A DNA stretch of 64,000 bases from Paracamarosporium sp. OC-R06-R3. Its lineage: Eukaryota > Ascomycota > Dothideomycetes > Pleosporales > Didymosphaeriaceae. Each line of letters opens with the position of its first letter. The stretch's first letter is position 1. Below are positions 10,175 through 22,375 of this stretch, one piece after another. The notes beneath the pieces were generated by a model that was not told where the DNA came from, searched no databases, and saw nothing but the letters and a program-made list of their open reading frames with translations. The position numbers and the translations under genes are program-made. The stretch lies in NCBI GenBank assembly GCA_019828545.1, contig JACVRA010000109.1, forward strand, positions 434,001 through 498,000. Reading direction: 5' to 3'.

Positions 10175-12784
10175 TTATTCTGTTTGACCAGTGAACCACC
10201 GCCAAACCCCGCCTTCCGGTAGCACCCACTCCCAACCGCAAATCCTCCCCACAGCGACCACGACTGCTCCTACCACACTCACACCGCCGAGTACTTTCAC
10301 AAACACGAAGCCTTGCCTTCTGACTTCGTCACTGAAATCACACAGACCCAGTGGATCCCTGGAATCCACAAATCCGCCCCTCCCATACATTTGCCCCCCA
10401 TTCCCAGCCATCGCTTCTTTAGCATTTCCGCGCTTGACAACGGCCCAGCCGGCCCTAGGAGAACCTCCAGGGCTCGCAACGATGTTTCCGCTCGCAACCT
10501 CCTCGCCCACTCTCTGTAGGAGCCATTTTGCCCGTTCATTCCGTTGAAGCTCTTCGTACCGGTCCTTCTCATTTTTGAGGCTACGCTGAAGATCGGTAGC
10601 CCACTTAGCAAGGCGGACTTCTGCGAAGCGCTGTTCTCCTTGTGCCGTATTGTGGTACCTTGTGAGGGAGAAATCGGGCATATTGTCAAGGGTTTCAGGT
10701 TGTGTGTGGGCAAGGGAAGGAGATGACGTCGGGAAAGGAGATTGAAGGTTAGATGTGTAGAATGGTGAGCCTGTGTGAGGAACTAGAACCCCTAAGGGTG
10801 ACATCGGAGTGAATATCGAAGATGCTGTGGATGCTGCCCATTTGTTAGTTGAGGTATAGGCAAATGTCTTTTGTGCTTACTATTCATAGCAGCGCCATTC
10901 AATCCGACCGAGGCGCTGGTTGATACACTGCCACGTCGCAGCGTCTGTTGCTGCAGGTTTTGGAGGATGAAAGAGTCCCCTGGTAACTTTCTTCGCCGCC
11001 GCCAAGCGAGGAACTTCTTCGCCGCAGAATGCCGTAACCATGCTATAGACTCGGGATCGAACACTCGGTTTACGAGGGCTGCGAGTTCCGATGGCGATAA
11101 CGGCTGCACGTAATCCGGTGACATGAGAAGTGAAGCATCCATGGTTTCTGCGTCCAACCCCAACGTCGATGATACCGCATACGGGTGGGTCGAGACGGGA
11201 AAGGGAAACTCCTTCGTTTCTAAAGCTGGCTTTTCTTCCGACGACCCAGGTGAAGATTCTCCCAATGAAAGCTCTTGAACGGCGAGTAGCGCATCGTCAA
11301 TGGCGTTGCCGAAAAGGAAAGGTTTGATCGAGGTTGTCTGCAGTCGTGCAAGGATGGACGTTTTGATGGCTACCAGCTCGTTGGCTGAAAGTGTGTCGGA
11401 TTTGGAGATGACTGGAATCAAGTTTGTCAGTGCAGATAGTTGCTGCATGAACTCAACGTCTTCGGAAATATCATGATCTAAACATATGTTAACGAGTTTG
11501 CTGCGAGATGGACTAAGTTGCTTACTTGGAGGAAGCAGGTATAACACTACATCGACAGTAATACCGCCGCTGCCGCTGATTACCCCTACCAAATCATTGT
11601 CGTCCATACTTGTCACGGAAGCAGTCTGATATAACAAACTCTCGATATAGTCTGCTACTCGATCTGTGTCTTCAGCTTTTGCGGTGTCCATGCTGTATCC
11701 GGGAGTATCCACAAAGCAAAGGTTGCGCTCCAACACTGCGTCCGTACTGCTCTTCCTTCGCCGCAGAACACGCGACTCCTCGACATCTGTCCACCACGGT
11801 GGATATGATTTCGTGCTTGCATGTGTCTCAGTGATGTGAGGTGTACTAGAAGCTTCGGCCTTCTTTTTTTGCGACTTGGACTTCAGTGGCGAGGGCTGTG
11901 TCAGGGAAGAGGACGGAGAAAGTGGATCGACGTGAACGATGTCCTCGCATGACTGGACAATTGACCGTATAAGTGATGTTTTTCCGATACCTGTACAATG
12001 GGTTAGATGAAGAATATAGCCACATCAGCAGCGCATATCAAGATAATGACATACCAGCTCGCCCAGCAACAAGCACTTTTAGCTTGCCCATAGCTTTTCC
12101 TCTCGTAGTGAATGGTCTCCGTGAAGGCATCTGTATGCTCGGCATTACTAACTGGGGGAAGCTGCTGGACTCATCAGCCATGGCGCCCTCCTCGTCTTCG
12201 CTGCCCGAAGCCACGGCCTGGCTAGCGACTTCATCTGACCCAACTTCCTCATCGGACAGCTTGAATGATTGTAATGAGGCAGATGTAGGGGTGCTGGGCA
12301 TCGCCGAAGGAGGTACAGGCGACCGGGCATCGGCATTTAGAGGCGTCAACAGGTTTGACAGGGAATGGGTTGACATGTCCCTGTTGAAAGTCCGGGGCGG
12401 TGAAGACTTGCAGCTCTCGACATCCTTCCTGGCTGCTCGGGAAGAATCATGCGAACCGCGTCGAACGGTTCGTCTACAATGCGCGCTATGCGTGTGTGCG
12501 TTATCGCCCTTGCTATCTCCGAGCGGGTTCTCTGCACCAAAGGCCGCCTCGAGGGTATCTGCCAGACTCTGGACGCCGAAATTGCTGTCTCTCTGCTTCT
12601 TGAGCGTCGCTGTAGCCTTGGATGCCTGCACGGATTGCTCCAAATCCTCCTCGGTCCTCATGAAGAAGGTTGTTGGGACATGGCTCGAGGGGCCGCTGTT
12701 CATGGCCGAGGCATCGGCGACGCTCGACTTGCGCGACCGTGGTTTGCTTGAGGGCGGAGCATCGCCGCCCGGGAGCGGTCGCAT
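10175..12784 (-). CDS. Septin-like GTPase with C-terminal coiled segment and predicted membrane anchor
   Basis: Exons 12784-12055, 11990-11526, 11477-10881 and 10833-10175 (introns 64, 48 and 47 bp) give 816 residues. A disordered Ser/Pro-rich N-terminus of about 240 residues precedes a septin-type G domain. The P-loop GRAGIGKTSL is formed exactly across intron 1, the G3 motif DTPGYSMD lies near 335, the septin-typical YLLPPNHDISEDVEF is rebuilt across intron 2, and G4 reads ISKSD where septins usually have AKAD. After WLRHSAAKKFLAWRRRRK come an SLTRYHN segment, a short helical EKDRYEELQRNERAKW stretch, and a hydrophobic stretch (FVFVKVLGGVSVVGAVVVAV) near the C-terminus. Septins assemble GTP-dependent filaments at septa and hyphal branches. 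A membrane tail is unusual. The 5' end is uncertain: the frame stays open upstream to about 13050 without an ATG, so an extra 5' exon (for example ATG at 13076) is possible. Confidence 0.85.
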
Positions 12785-13689
12785 GCTGAGGAAGCTCTGG
12801 GCCTGCACCGAGGAGCCGGCAGGTGTTGGGAGGCCAAAGGAGTGCTTGGGCGTGCGAGAGGCGGTCGGAACGTCCTGGGAACCCCACGCGTAACCCCGCC
12901 TGGGCCGTGCAGCTGCGACAGAGACAAAGCGGGTGCTTTCGTTTCGACGTGGAACACGGAGGACAAGGGAGCGTCTGCGCTGCGCTGCCGAGCAAACGTA
13001 GCTGTTGCCGTCAATGCCGCTGCTGTGCAAGTTGCAGCCGTGTCGACTTGGTTAGATGCCGGCCGCGCTTCGGCATGCAGCAACAGCTACTAACGCCAGC
13101 GAATCGCATCATCACGTCACCTGCATGGCGGCCGTCAGGTGATTTGATCTCATGTCATCGAACGCAGTACGAGCATTTCTCGTCAAATACTATCATACAT
13201 GGCCCACCACAGCATGATACTGCGCCGCCCCTACATTTCCCGTGCGTGTGGCTCTCCGCAAGATTCGCCGTCTACACCCAGATGCTTCCGCCCGCATGAA
13301 TCCCTGCCCCAGTAAATGACACGCGACATCCCTTGCTCCTATCCAGACCCCGTAGATGCCTTGCCCGGAAAAAGAGGATATCAAAAAAGATCAACAGACG
13401 AAATGAAAACACGTGGTAAAAACACACTGTCGAACATGTACATAGGGTACAGGGAAATGCCAAGAAGAGAGACGCTATGCAAGGGTACTTGGGTGTCGTA
13501 GCAAGGAAATGCAGACGCCCATGTTTTTGTCGAAATGAAGACGTAACTTTTGTGACAAGCGCTGAAGGGCGGATACAGTACACGTGATTAGAGCCGTCAG
13601 TCGTCATGATGTAGGCCATGTCTGATAGTCAGGAAGAATCCGTAAGGTAAGGCGTGCGGGCACAAAAGGAGGCCAAGGGCGAAGGCTTC
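12785..13689. other. Upstream region of the septin-like gene and 3' flank of the NTF2/RRM gene
   Basis: The first about 270 bp (to about 13050) remain open in the septin frame and may be coding through an unidentified 5' exon junction. The remainder to 13689 holds short frames only. It should contain the septin promoter and the NTF2/RRM 3' UTR. Confidence 0.4.
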
Positions 13690-15430
13690 TTAAGATTCCT
13701 GAGGAGCGCCACGGCCACCACGTCCAACCGAGCCACCACGGCCACCGCGTGTGAAGCCTCCGCGAGACTGACCAGGGAAACCACGGCCGCGGCCAGGGCC
13801 GCCTCGGAAGTTGCTGCCGCCGAAGCCCTGCTGGGGACGTAGCTTACGTTCCTCAACCTTGATCTCGAGGCCGTTGACTGTATGTGGGTTGGCGTTGACA
13901 GCAGCCTGGAATGCCGCGGGCGTCTTGAAGTCGACAAAAGCGCAGTTCTGAGAACAGGTTAGCTGTTGTAGCATTTAGAAGGTTGCCTTCTTACCTTTGG
14001 GCGGCTGATGTCGAGGTGCTCGATTTCACCAAACTTGGACAAAGCAGCCCTCAGAGCACCCTCCTCGACTTGGCTATAGACGTTCTTAATGTAGGCACGC
14101 CTCTGGTCAGCCTCAGAAGGCGGCTGAGTCTGACCACGCGATTGCTCCTTCTTAGTGCCTGCGGTTTGCCAGCCTGCTGCATCGCCCTGGCTGTTTGCTG
14201 GTGAGGGCTCACGAGCTGGGGCTGAGGATGCCACGGGCACAGCCAAGGGCTGGCTAGGGGCCGACGTAGTAGACTTGGGCTGCGACGGTGCTTGGGAAGT
14301 TGCCGCGGTGGGAACAACGGGAGTAGCGACCTTGTGGGCAGACGCAGCGAGAGCGGCCCATGACTTCGGAGCCGCAGGCTTGGATGGAGCAGGGGCAGGG
14401 GCAGCGGCAGCCTTGGGAGCAGCGGGGGTGGGGGCGGGGTCCTTGGGCTTCTCAGGTTGTACCGCCTCCTCTTCTACGGCAGCCTCAGGCTCCTTGCTGG
14501 GAGCTTCCTCGCTTGCAGACACGGCGGCGGCGGGAGCTTCGTCAGCCTCAACGACCTCTGCATTCTCCGGAATCGGTGTGCCATTCACGGCGGCAGGAGG
14601 AGGAGATGCCTCACGGGTCGGCTCCTCCTGAACGGTCTCCTCGAGCTTGTGGTCAACCTTGGCCAGGTCGTCCTCGGTGTTAGCGATCTCGTCGCTTTGG
14701 TTCAGCCCCGCATCCTCGGGCGCGGCCGCGGTAGGGGCAGGCTCCTGCAGACCCGCATCTGGAGCAGAGACGTCTTCCTGTTGCAGCTCCTCTTCCTCCT
14801 CAGGTTCGTCAGCGAGATACCGGAAGATGTCGTTGAGAACGAAGTAGCCATTGGTCTGCTCGGCAAGAACGAAAGTCTGCGCGAAGCGCTTGTGCGGCTG
14901 TCCCTTGTTGGAGATTTCACCAATGACCTGGATAACAATGTTTGCGTCGGAACCCTGCGAGTCGACGTTGGTAACGCGGACCTTGGTGTCGTGGAAGTCG
15001 AGCTCCTTCATACGATCGTTGATGGCCTGTCTCGTTAGCCATTGCGCAAATACGATGGCGCGAAATGCATACCTTCTGGCCAACACAGACGTTGACCTTG
15101 TCCTCCTCATTTCCAGAGACGAATTGCGAGCGCTTGTTGTAAAAGAGCTGTGGCCATGTCAGTCACGTCCAACAGGGTGCACATTGAATCACCCACGTAA
15201 AGCTTGTCCGGGCTCCTGCTCAATGTAGTGTAGTACTGCTCGACGAAGTACCAGCCGACCTCGTCCTTGGGTATCTCGGACGCAGCTGTGCTCGAGGTCT
15301 GGGGTGTCTGCTGGGCTGCAGAAGCAGAGTATGAAGATGCGCTGTTGGCACCGGCGGCGGCGTAGTTGCTACCATCGTAACCTTGCTGCGCGTAACCACC
15401 GTTGACAGGGAGCTCGGCGGCGGTTGCCAT
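13690..15430 (-). CDS. NTF2-like plus RRM plus RGG protein (G3BP / Nxt3 / Bre5 type)
   Basis: Four exons (15430-15197, 15147-15073, 15026-13995, 13947-13690) with introns of 49, 46 and 47 bp encode 532 residues. A Ser/Ala/Gln-rich leader precedes an NTF2-like domain (about 55-175: VGWYFVEQYYTTLSR, LYLFYNKRSQFV formed across intron 1, then RFAQTFVLAEQTNGYFVLND). A long acidic and Ala/Pro-rich disordered region covers about 180-405. One RRM (about 411-485) has RNP2-like AYIKNVYS, and RNP1-like CAFVDFKT begins at the last splice junction. The C-terminus is an RGG/FGG-rich tail. This is the layout of G3BP/Rasputin, fission-yeast Nxt3 and the Ubp3 cofactor Bre5: cytoplasmic RNA-binding proteins of stress granules and deubiquitination. 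Orthology is inferred from the domain order. Confidence 0.92.
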
Positions 15431-16420
15431 GTTGACGAAGTCGGAAGATGTGTGTTGTAGCAGTGGCTTTTACGTCGAGTGCGGTCACGGCCGGGGAGGT
15501 GCGATTATCAAAGGACTCTCGTGGAAGACGAAAGATGGAGCTCCGGAGCTGCGCAAATAGGATGGTGAGCGATGCCGACGAGTGAGGAGTGGACACACCT
15601 ACTACTGACGTCTGGCGAGAGGGGGAGAGCGGAGTGGAGGCAAACTCGAGCGGCGCAACAAGCGAGGTACCTTGCACAGCTATCAGAAAAGAGTCGGGCG
15701 AGGATGGGTTCGCAGTGTGGTAGAGAGGCGATGAGGGGCGATGGAAGGGTGCGAGGGCGCGGAGGGTGCAAGCGGTGCAAGCTGTGAGGGAAGAGCCCAT
15801 GCGATCAGGGCCAAATTGAATTTCTCGTGGCCAGAGCGCCCGCCAAGGCCGTCTATCCCGGCGCTCGCTGAACGCAAGGACCGACCGCAAACACGCAGAG
15901 ACCTCATGTTTCGGACCGCACCATGCTCAATGTGCACTGGAATTTGCTTTGATACACTGTCGGAATTTGGTCCGAGCTGCAGAGCCTCTTTAACCACACA
16001 ATGTCTACACTCAAGCTTTTGGACAGTGGATTGCCAATCACGCAGCAACAAAGCAAGGAACTAATTGGGTTCCGTATATACCCTTGGGCGAATCAGCTCA
16101 CAGAGAATTATACACTGAAGGAGTGTAAAAGTACACTTTCACGACAATGGACAGATTGTGATAGGTGTTTAGCTTGTCTTTTCATTGTAAAACTCTATGG
16201 TAGTTCATTCGTGGCTCTTCCATTATACCCAACCAAAGTCAGTTGTCAGGTTCTGGAAGGCATCAATGAGGAGAGCGATGTCAGAGCTTCTATTTGGATA
16301 AGCAAGTTCTACTTAGCGTACGAGAGCAAAAAACAGAAAGAGATGCAAATTGACTTGCATCCCTAAGTTCAATCGACACAAGTTGAATCACAGCAACACT
16401 GCAAATTCACATCCCCCTAC
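15431..16420. other. Intergenic region, no supported gene
   Basis: 990 bp between the start of the NTF2/RRM gene and the stop of the large zinc-motif gene, all on the minus strand. A 121-codon plus frame (16001-16366) has no family features. I expect the G3BP-type gene promoter and 5' UTR near 15430-15600. Confidence 0.4.
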
Positions 16421-19400
16421 TTACTTCGTCCATTTCATGAAGGCTTCCGCTTCTAGAGCCAACCGCTCTGCCTCAGTAAGCCTCTTCTTTCTCGGCTGGC
16501 TACTCTTCTTTTTCGTCGTCGGTTTAGCCTCGGCCTTAGATGCTGTCTTTGCTGCATTTCCCCGCGCACGTCGAGAGGTTTTGGGCACAACTTCATCCTC
16601 CTTGTCCTCTGCCACTTCAGGCACTCCAGTATGAGACTCGGGCGCCTCTGAATCTTTGTCAGATTTGATGGCCTGTTCCCTGGAAATTCCTTTCTTAGGG
16701 GCTTGCGCCTTCTTGCTTGGTGCGGTGGCCTTTGTTGGTTTGCGCTTGGGGAGAGAAGTCTCATCTTTAGGTTCATCCTCATTCATCTTGTTGGAAGGTT
16801 TGACTATCTTCTTCTTCCCTTTCTTCGGCTCTTCAGCTTTTTCCTTATCCTTCCTGTTCGTTGTTTTCACTGGCTTGGTATAAGTCACAGGAACCTCATC
16901 ATCATCTTCTTGTTCTTCGTCTTCGTCCTCATCCGAGAGATCACTCAGTCTGAAAACCCTTCTTGGCGGTTCCTCAGCCTTCTTTTTCCCCTCTCGTATA
17001 TCTTTTCTCCTTGCCTTCTCAGCTGCATCCAGTTCTCTCTTCTTCGCCGCGCTCTTCTTCGCCCTCTTCGCCCTCTTCGCCATTGGGATATCCGAGCCTG
17101 AGCTACTAGCACGGCGCTTAGTGGAGGCTTGGGGTGAACTATTCGGCGTATTGCCCTGTTTTCTGGCATTCGACGCAGGAGGCTGCTCGCGTGACGCTCC
17201 CGTCCGCGTGGTCTTCACACCTACAATTCTATCGCTTAGCTGCTCTCGACTTGACGGTTGCGATAACTCTTCTCTGAACCCGTCATGGTCTATGACGGGC
17301 GTGTTCAGCGGTACGTTCGAAGCACGTCGGATCGAGTCAGCTTGCGCCAGGCTTGATGGAGGGCTCGGTGCTGACGAACGGCGACCGCTGGATGCGTCAT
17401 TATCCTGTCTTGGCTCCTTCGATTTATGATTCTGGGGGATGTGTGCCATGTGCGCTTTTTTGACGCTCATCAGAGCCGCAGCATCTCTTGTATCCAGGGC
17501 GGCGAGCTCCTCCTCGGATTCGTCCTCTTCCTCCTCGCCGCGTGCATCCGGATTAGAGGTCAGCTCATACCACAGCGGAACAGGCTTTGGCCAAGCATTC
17601 CAGCCGGAGTCTGCGGGAAAGGATGCAGGACGAGGAGCATCCTCGGGCGATCGGCGACGTACGAGCCCACCACCTTTATCACCGTCGCCGCCATTGTCAT
17701 CATCATCGGAGGAGGAGGATGAAGGGTCTTCATTTCCGGCACCTCCGCCGTCACCACCGGACCTACCATAATTGCTCTCATGCTCATCATTGTGGTCATT
17801 ATTTTCCTCATTGTCATCGTTAACTGTGTACTCTGCTTTCTTTTGCCGTGGTGGTGCTTGTTCAGGCCACGTCTTCGCACCCCTCCTTGGTTTTCCAGGT
17901 TGTGTAGGCCAGTCATCGTCGTCTCCATAGTCGTCGCCGTTATCATTCGCATTGTCATCAATGTATCCTCGCGAAGATTCAGAAGAGTTTCGTCTCCGTG
18001 GATCACGCGCATCCCGGTACTGAAGATCTGTGTTTGTCGAGGCAAATCGCAGCGTGCGGTGACCATTAGGGTATGTGTTTATTTTTAAACTAGACTTGCG
18101 TGGGACTTTTGCACTTGGTCCGGATGGGCCTTGCGAGCTGTTGCTACCGCGGTACGGACTCGACCGATCCGTCGAAACCTCACCGCCAAATGCTTCTGAC
18201 CCCGTGGTATTTGCAGGATCGAGGTCGTTATATGCCGTCCTCTGCCTTACTGTTGTGAGCGAAAACTTCACACTGGACCTTTTCCGGCTTGGATATCTTC
18301 TACCTCTCGGAACTGCGGCCTCTTCTTGCAATTGAGGTCGCATCGAGGCAGGTGGGTCTTGATCTTCCTCATGGCGATGATTTTGTACATGCTTAGCTTT
18401 GGTCTGGCCATCGAGATTATCCCACCGCATATTACAAAATGGACACACTCGGGCGATGTGTATCATGTGATGGATTAGATGTTCTTCGTACCTAGGCAGA
18501 GGTCAGTGATGTGCATGAAAACAGGAGTAAGTATGTGTATTTAAGTTCATGCATGTGTCAATGCTGTTTGAGGGACGAACAAACGAAAACAAACAAGAAA
18601 ACAAGAAAACACTCACTCTTCAACCGACACATCATCTAAATCACCTAGATCCTCAAAGCAGATTGCACAGAGCCGCGGCTGCCGTTCTTGAAACTGGTAT
18701 CGCTCTAGCATCATCCTCCACAGGTTGTGAGGTAGCGTTCGTTCGGGTTCATGGTCCGACATGATAGAAAAAGCGAGGTTAGTCTCTTGTTGGATCTGCT
18801 GAGATGTGGCGGGCTGCGGGGGGTGGTAGAAGGGCGAGGTCGGAGATGAAATATTGGATACCCAATTGAAAACATCGCTGATCCGCCTGTGTAAAGACTG
18901 TGGTGATCCTGGTGTGCCTGGCCTTGATGGGGATATACCTGACATTGATTCTAGAGGAGCTTCCTGCATGTATGGTTTTAAGCTTTTGCTGATTGGCGTT
19001 GTAGAGCGCTCTTCAGTCGCCCAATACGCGTCATCGTTTCTTGTCCAGTCATCATCAATGAAGAGAGGAAGTATGGGACGAGAAGAGGCGTCTACGCGCG
19101 CCATCTTTTCTGCTATACTTATTGTGTTAGTCTTACGTTTGTCCCCCACCGGTGGGTGCATTGGCAATCTCCCGTATGGCGGAAGCTGAAATTTTAGCAA
19201 CCTTGTAAGGTTCATCCACGCGTTCCTCTTGCCTTCGCTTATCCACTTACTTTGATACTTATATAAAGTGGATTCGAAGCCGTCGTTGTAGATGTCTCGT
19301 TCAATAGCCCGAAGGATGGTCATGTAGCTCGATGTTTTGGGTGTCTTTGTCGTCGGTAAGATATTACGTGGACTGGGCATTTCCTTAATGCGAGTGAGGC

Positions 19401-20760
19401 TTGAAAGTCGACGCTGAGGCGTCACTGTGACCGGAGAGAGATACGCATACTTCTCGAACTCTGGGTTTGGCTCCGTAGGATTGTCCCACTCCATCTCATC
19501 AGCCCAGAAGAAAAAGCTCGGTATTTTCTCGCCTTTCAAGCGGATATAGAACAAGGTTTCGAGATCCCGTCTCAAGTTAGTCTCGTCAGGTTGCTCCTTT
19601 GGGGCCCCAAGATAAGCGGGGAGGTAGACGAGCAGAGGGCGCCATTGGGAAGCGTTATATACATTTTTTGTCAGTTTCCGTTGTTCCCTTGCCTTTATCG
19701 CCTTTATCTTATGATCTGCCTTTCGAACACCCGCGTATGGTTTCCGATTCAGTCTACGCTTCGCTGTCGCGTCGTTGGACTTCCACTGTCGATAAACCTC
19801 TGCGAGATCGTTGTCATCTCGACGCGGCAAGTCAAAATACATCCGACCATTCCATCCTTGTACAGTAGTGCGCTCAGCCCAGTCCAAGCCGCGCTCAACA
19901 ACAGCTCCCGCTAGTGATTCAATCAACACACCATTGCGAGCACAATCCTTGACATAATCTGGGAGCGTCGGTACGGAATCTGGTTCGGTCGCATGCTTCT
20001 TGTAACTTTTTCCAGGTGTATGCAATGATTCTTGTTGATAACTAGTAACTACATGCATGGGTACGTAGGGCAACCTTTTGGGTTGGAGTTCTTGGTTCTG
20101 GGGCCAAGTTCGGGGAGTGCGCCATGGGTAGCTAGATGGCGGATCAGCGAATGACCATTCGAATATACGAAGCTTTGGTGGTGAGTAGGTGGGTGAACTG
20201 GAAGCCTCTGTGGACGTCGTTATGCTGCTGTCGCTATCGTCCTGGTGCTCAACTGGATGGCCAAGCTCCTCATCCGATTCTTCCTCATCGCTTACTATCT
20301 GACCCTCTTTTTGCCTCCGTATCCTATCTTCTTCCCTCTTTCGCTCTTCTTCCCGTCTCTTTTCCTCCTCCTTTTTTTCTTTCATCCTGGCTTCCTTTCT
20401 CAATTTTGCTATTTCTTTTCTCTGTTTCCTTTCGATCCTTTGTAGTTCCTTCTCCGCACCTCCAAGAACCTGGAGTAGAATCTCTTTCTTCGAGTCTCTA
20501 ACCCTCTCTTTCCTCTCTTTAAACTTCGCGAAAAACGGTTTGTATTTAGGATCGTATAGAGCGGCGGCAATCATCTCCACACGCGTCTTCCTATCCCACT
20601 TGGTACCAGTGAGATGCTCATCTTTGACACGATGTACACCACCGCGCTTGTGAGGCTTACCTCGAGCAGCGGTTATTCGGGCTTTTCGCGCAGCTTTGGA
20701 ATCTTGTTCTTTCTTTCCAAAATCCTCAGAAAATTTCGCCTTTGCTTTTCCTTCAGCCAT
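16421..20760 (-). CDS. Very large disordered charged protein with an intron-split CCHC/RING-like zinc motif, 1,404 aa
   Basis: Exon 1 (20760-18617) and exon 2 (18491-16421) join across a 125-bp intron in phase 2. The ATG at 20760 opens MAEGKAKAKFSEDF, a Lys/Ala-rich start. A highly charged coiled coil lies at about 90-170 (KERKERVRDSKKE, then long Glu/Lys/Arg runs). The middle (about 230-560) has conserved-looking segments such as PRTWPQNQELQP and KIPSFFFWADEMEWDN. The junction creates one zinc-binding module: CAICFEDLGDLD at the end of exon 1, HLIHHMIH and CPFCNMRW at the start of exon 2, then HVQNHRH. The remaining about 650 residues are acidic and Ser/Lys-rich with several KKxxxKK-type basic clusters, typical of chromatin or nucleolar proteins. 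I recognise no named family. A nuclear role is a guess from composition. A possible extra splice (gtaagt near 19250) was considered but breaks the frame. Confidence 0.82.
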
Positions 20761-21158
20761 GTTAAGTAAGCCTCCACTCAAGGTGACGCCCCTGAAGGAT
20801 GAGTACAAAATCAAATTTGGTTGAAAGTGAAGATGAAGGGGCGTAGGTGTACAGCTTGAAGCTTATAAGAGCGCGTCCTATGCTTGATATCTTTATCCAA
20901 CCTCGTCTGAAAAGGATCATGCGACGTGGCGTTGCAGCGAGCTCCCTTTGTTCTGTAATGATACAATTTTTAGCCTTTCGATGCAAACTTCAACAACAAT
21001 TGTCATTGATTGATAGTGATATAGAGTGTTGTGCAGGAGAAAAAAAGAATAAGGAAATATATATATATACATATACATTCTTAGTGCGTGCTAGGGTATG
21101 TTACTGCACTATGTTAGACGACTCGTTACGATACATGGAACGCGCACACAGAACCTAC
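20761..21158. other. Intergenic region between tandem minus-strand genes
   Basis: 398 bp holding the promoter of the 16421-20760 gene and the 3' UTR of the QC gene. A short AT repeat (atatatatatacatata, about 21057-21074) is the only low-complexity feature. Confidence 0.45.
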
Positions 21159-22375
21159 TTACAATTCCGATTTTCTGGTCGTCTCCGCCTTTTGCTTTGT
21201 CCCCACGTCAAAGAAACCCTCCAGATCCATCCACTCAGCCGTGAAAGCAGTGACAAGCGTCGTCCAGTCTTCGACCGTGTCCATATCCAGATGCTCCCCG
21301 TCGTCCGTGATGTCGTGCCAGACATGCGGGAATGGCGAAGGTATAATGTGCAGGACCTCGACGCCACGAGCAAGGAAAGGGAGGTGGTCGTCCTCGATGT
21401 AGCCGCCGTAAAAGCCACCGTTCTCCTTTGTTGCCTCAGTCAGAAAGAAGGGTTCCGTACGCTTGTTTTTGTTCTTGCGTTTCGCTGCCTTGAGTGGATG
21501 GTTTGGGGACGACTTGAAGAGACCAAGGTCGCGTAGGCGGCGCTCGATTTGGGCCATGTTTTTGTATGCCCAGTGTGTGGTTTTGTAGAAGGACGGTACG
21601 GTTGGGCCCTTGGAGCCAAGTAGATCGAGCAGGACGAAGAGGTCTATCGAATCGAGGGGTGTTTTGTATATGGATGCAGCGGGGTGTAATGTGGCCTCCC
21701 ACTCTTCCGCGAGGGCTCTACAAAGCACATCAGCAGCCAGATCTACACGGAAGAGTGTCATGCTCACCGTGACCCATACAGACTGTCTGTCTGTGTCCAG
21801 ACCTTGAAGGCCTCCTCGCCGTCCAGCAGCAATATCTGCACGCCCTTCTTGTCTTCGAGGTCGTCGGTGCCCTCAGCAGCTATGGTCGCCCATTTCCGGG
21901 TGAGGGCCTTGTCAACGCTGCGTGCGGCATGCATCAACATGGCACAGGGCGCGGCGCTGTCGATTGCGCCGATGAAGCCGGCAGGCTCCAGTTTGCTGTC
22001 GTAGTGCGCGACCAGCGCCAGCCGTCCCACATCGCCGACGCCCGCGTTGGGCGGATCGCGTGTCGCTATAAGATTTACGAAGGGCACCAGATTGCCATTC
22101 GAAGTGGGCGTGGCCGAAGACGAATTGTGCAGCTCGAGGCGCCATTCTGGCAGCTCGTGCCGGAAGAAGTCGACGAAGTGCTGCAGGACGGCAATGCTCC
22201 CCTGGGTGCCGGAGACGCGCGGTCGAAGAATGGGCGCGAGCAGGGCGCCCGTGTGTATGTCGAAGTCGGCGCCAGGACCGGGGAGCCCGTGGAGGGTGGC
22301 GTCGCTGACGGAACCGTACGCGGCCGCAAGACGCAGCAGCGGCAGAAGCCCCAGGAGCACCGCGAACAGCTCCAT
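21159..22375 (-). CDS. Glutaminyl-peptide cyclotransferase (M28-fold QC)
   Basis: Exons 22375-21768 and 21717-21159 (50-bp intron, GT-AG) encode 388 residues. The splice falls inside SLYGSR-A, exactly where the family continues. After a hydrophobic signal peptide (LFAVLLGLLPLLRLAAA) come the zinc and catalytic motifs: HYDSK (His124), IDSAAPCAM (Asp139), LLLDGEEAF (Glu187/188), the VLLDLLG Asp, EDDHLPFL, and IPSPFPHVWHDITDD with the last zinc His. These match animal QC motif for motif. QC converts N-terminal Gln (or Glu) of secreted peptides to pyroglutamate in the secretory pathway. A Lys-rich loop (KAAKRKNKNKR) is inserted after about residue 270. The C-terminus is KSEL, similar to an ER-retrieval tetrapeptide. 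Length is normal for the family. Confidence 0.94.

Noticed and set aside
11973..12893. 306-codon plus frame opposite the septin-like N-terminus
   Set aside because: It overlaps a supported exon and has Ser/Leu-rich shadow composition. No independent evidence.
16001..16366. 121-codon plus frame between two minus-strand genes
   Set aside because: Unremarkable composition, no motif, no splice partners and no promoter seen.
19181..19265. A gtaagt donor with ctaaaatttcag acceptor inside the large exon of the 16421-20760 gene
   Set aside because: Removing the 65 bp breaks the frame, and the unspliced reading is coherent on both sides.
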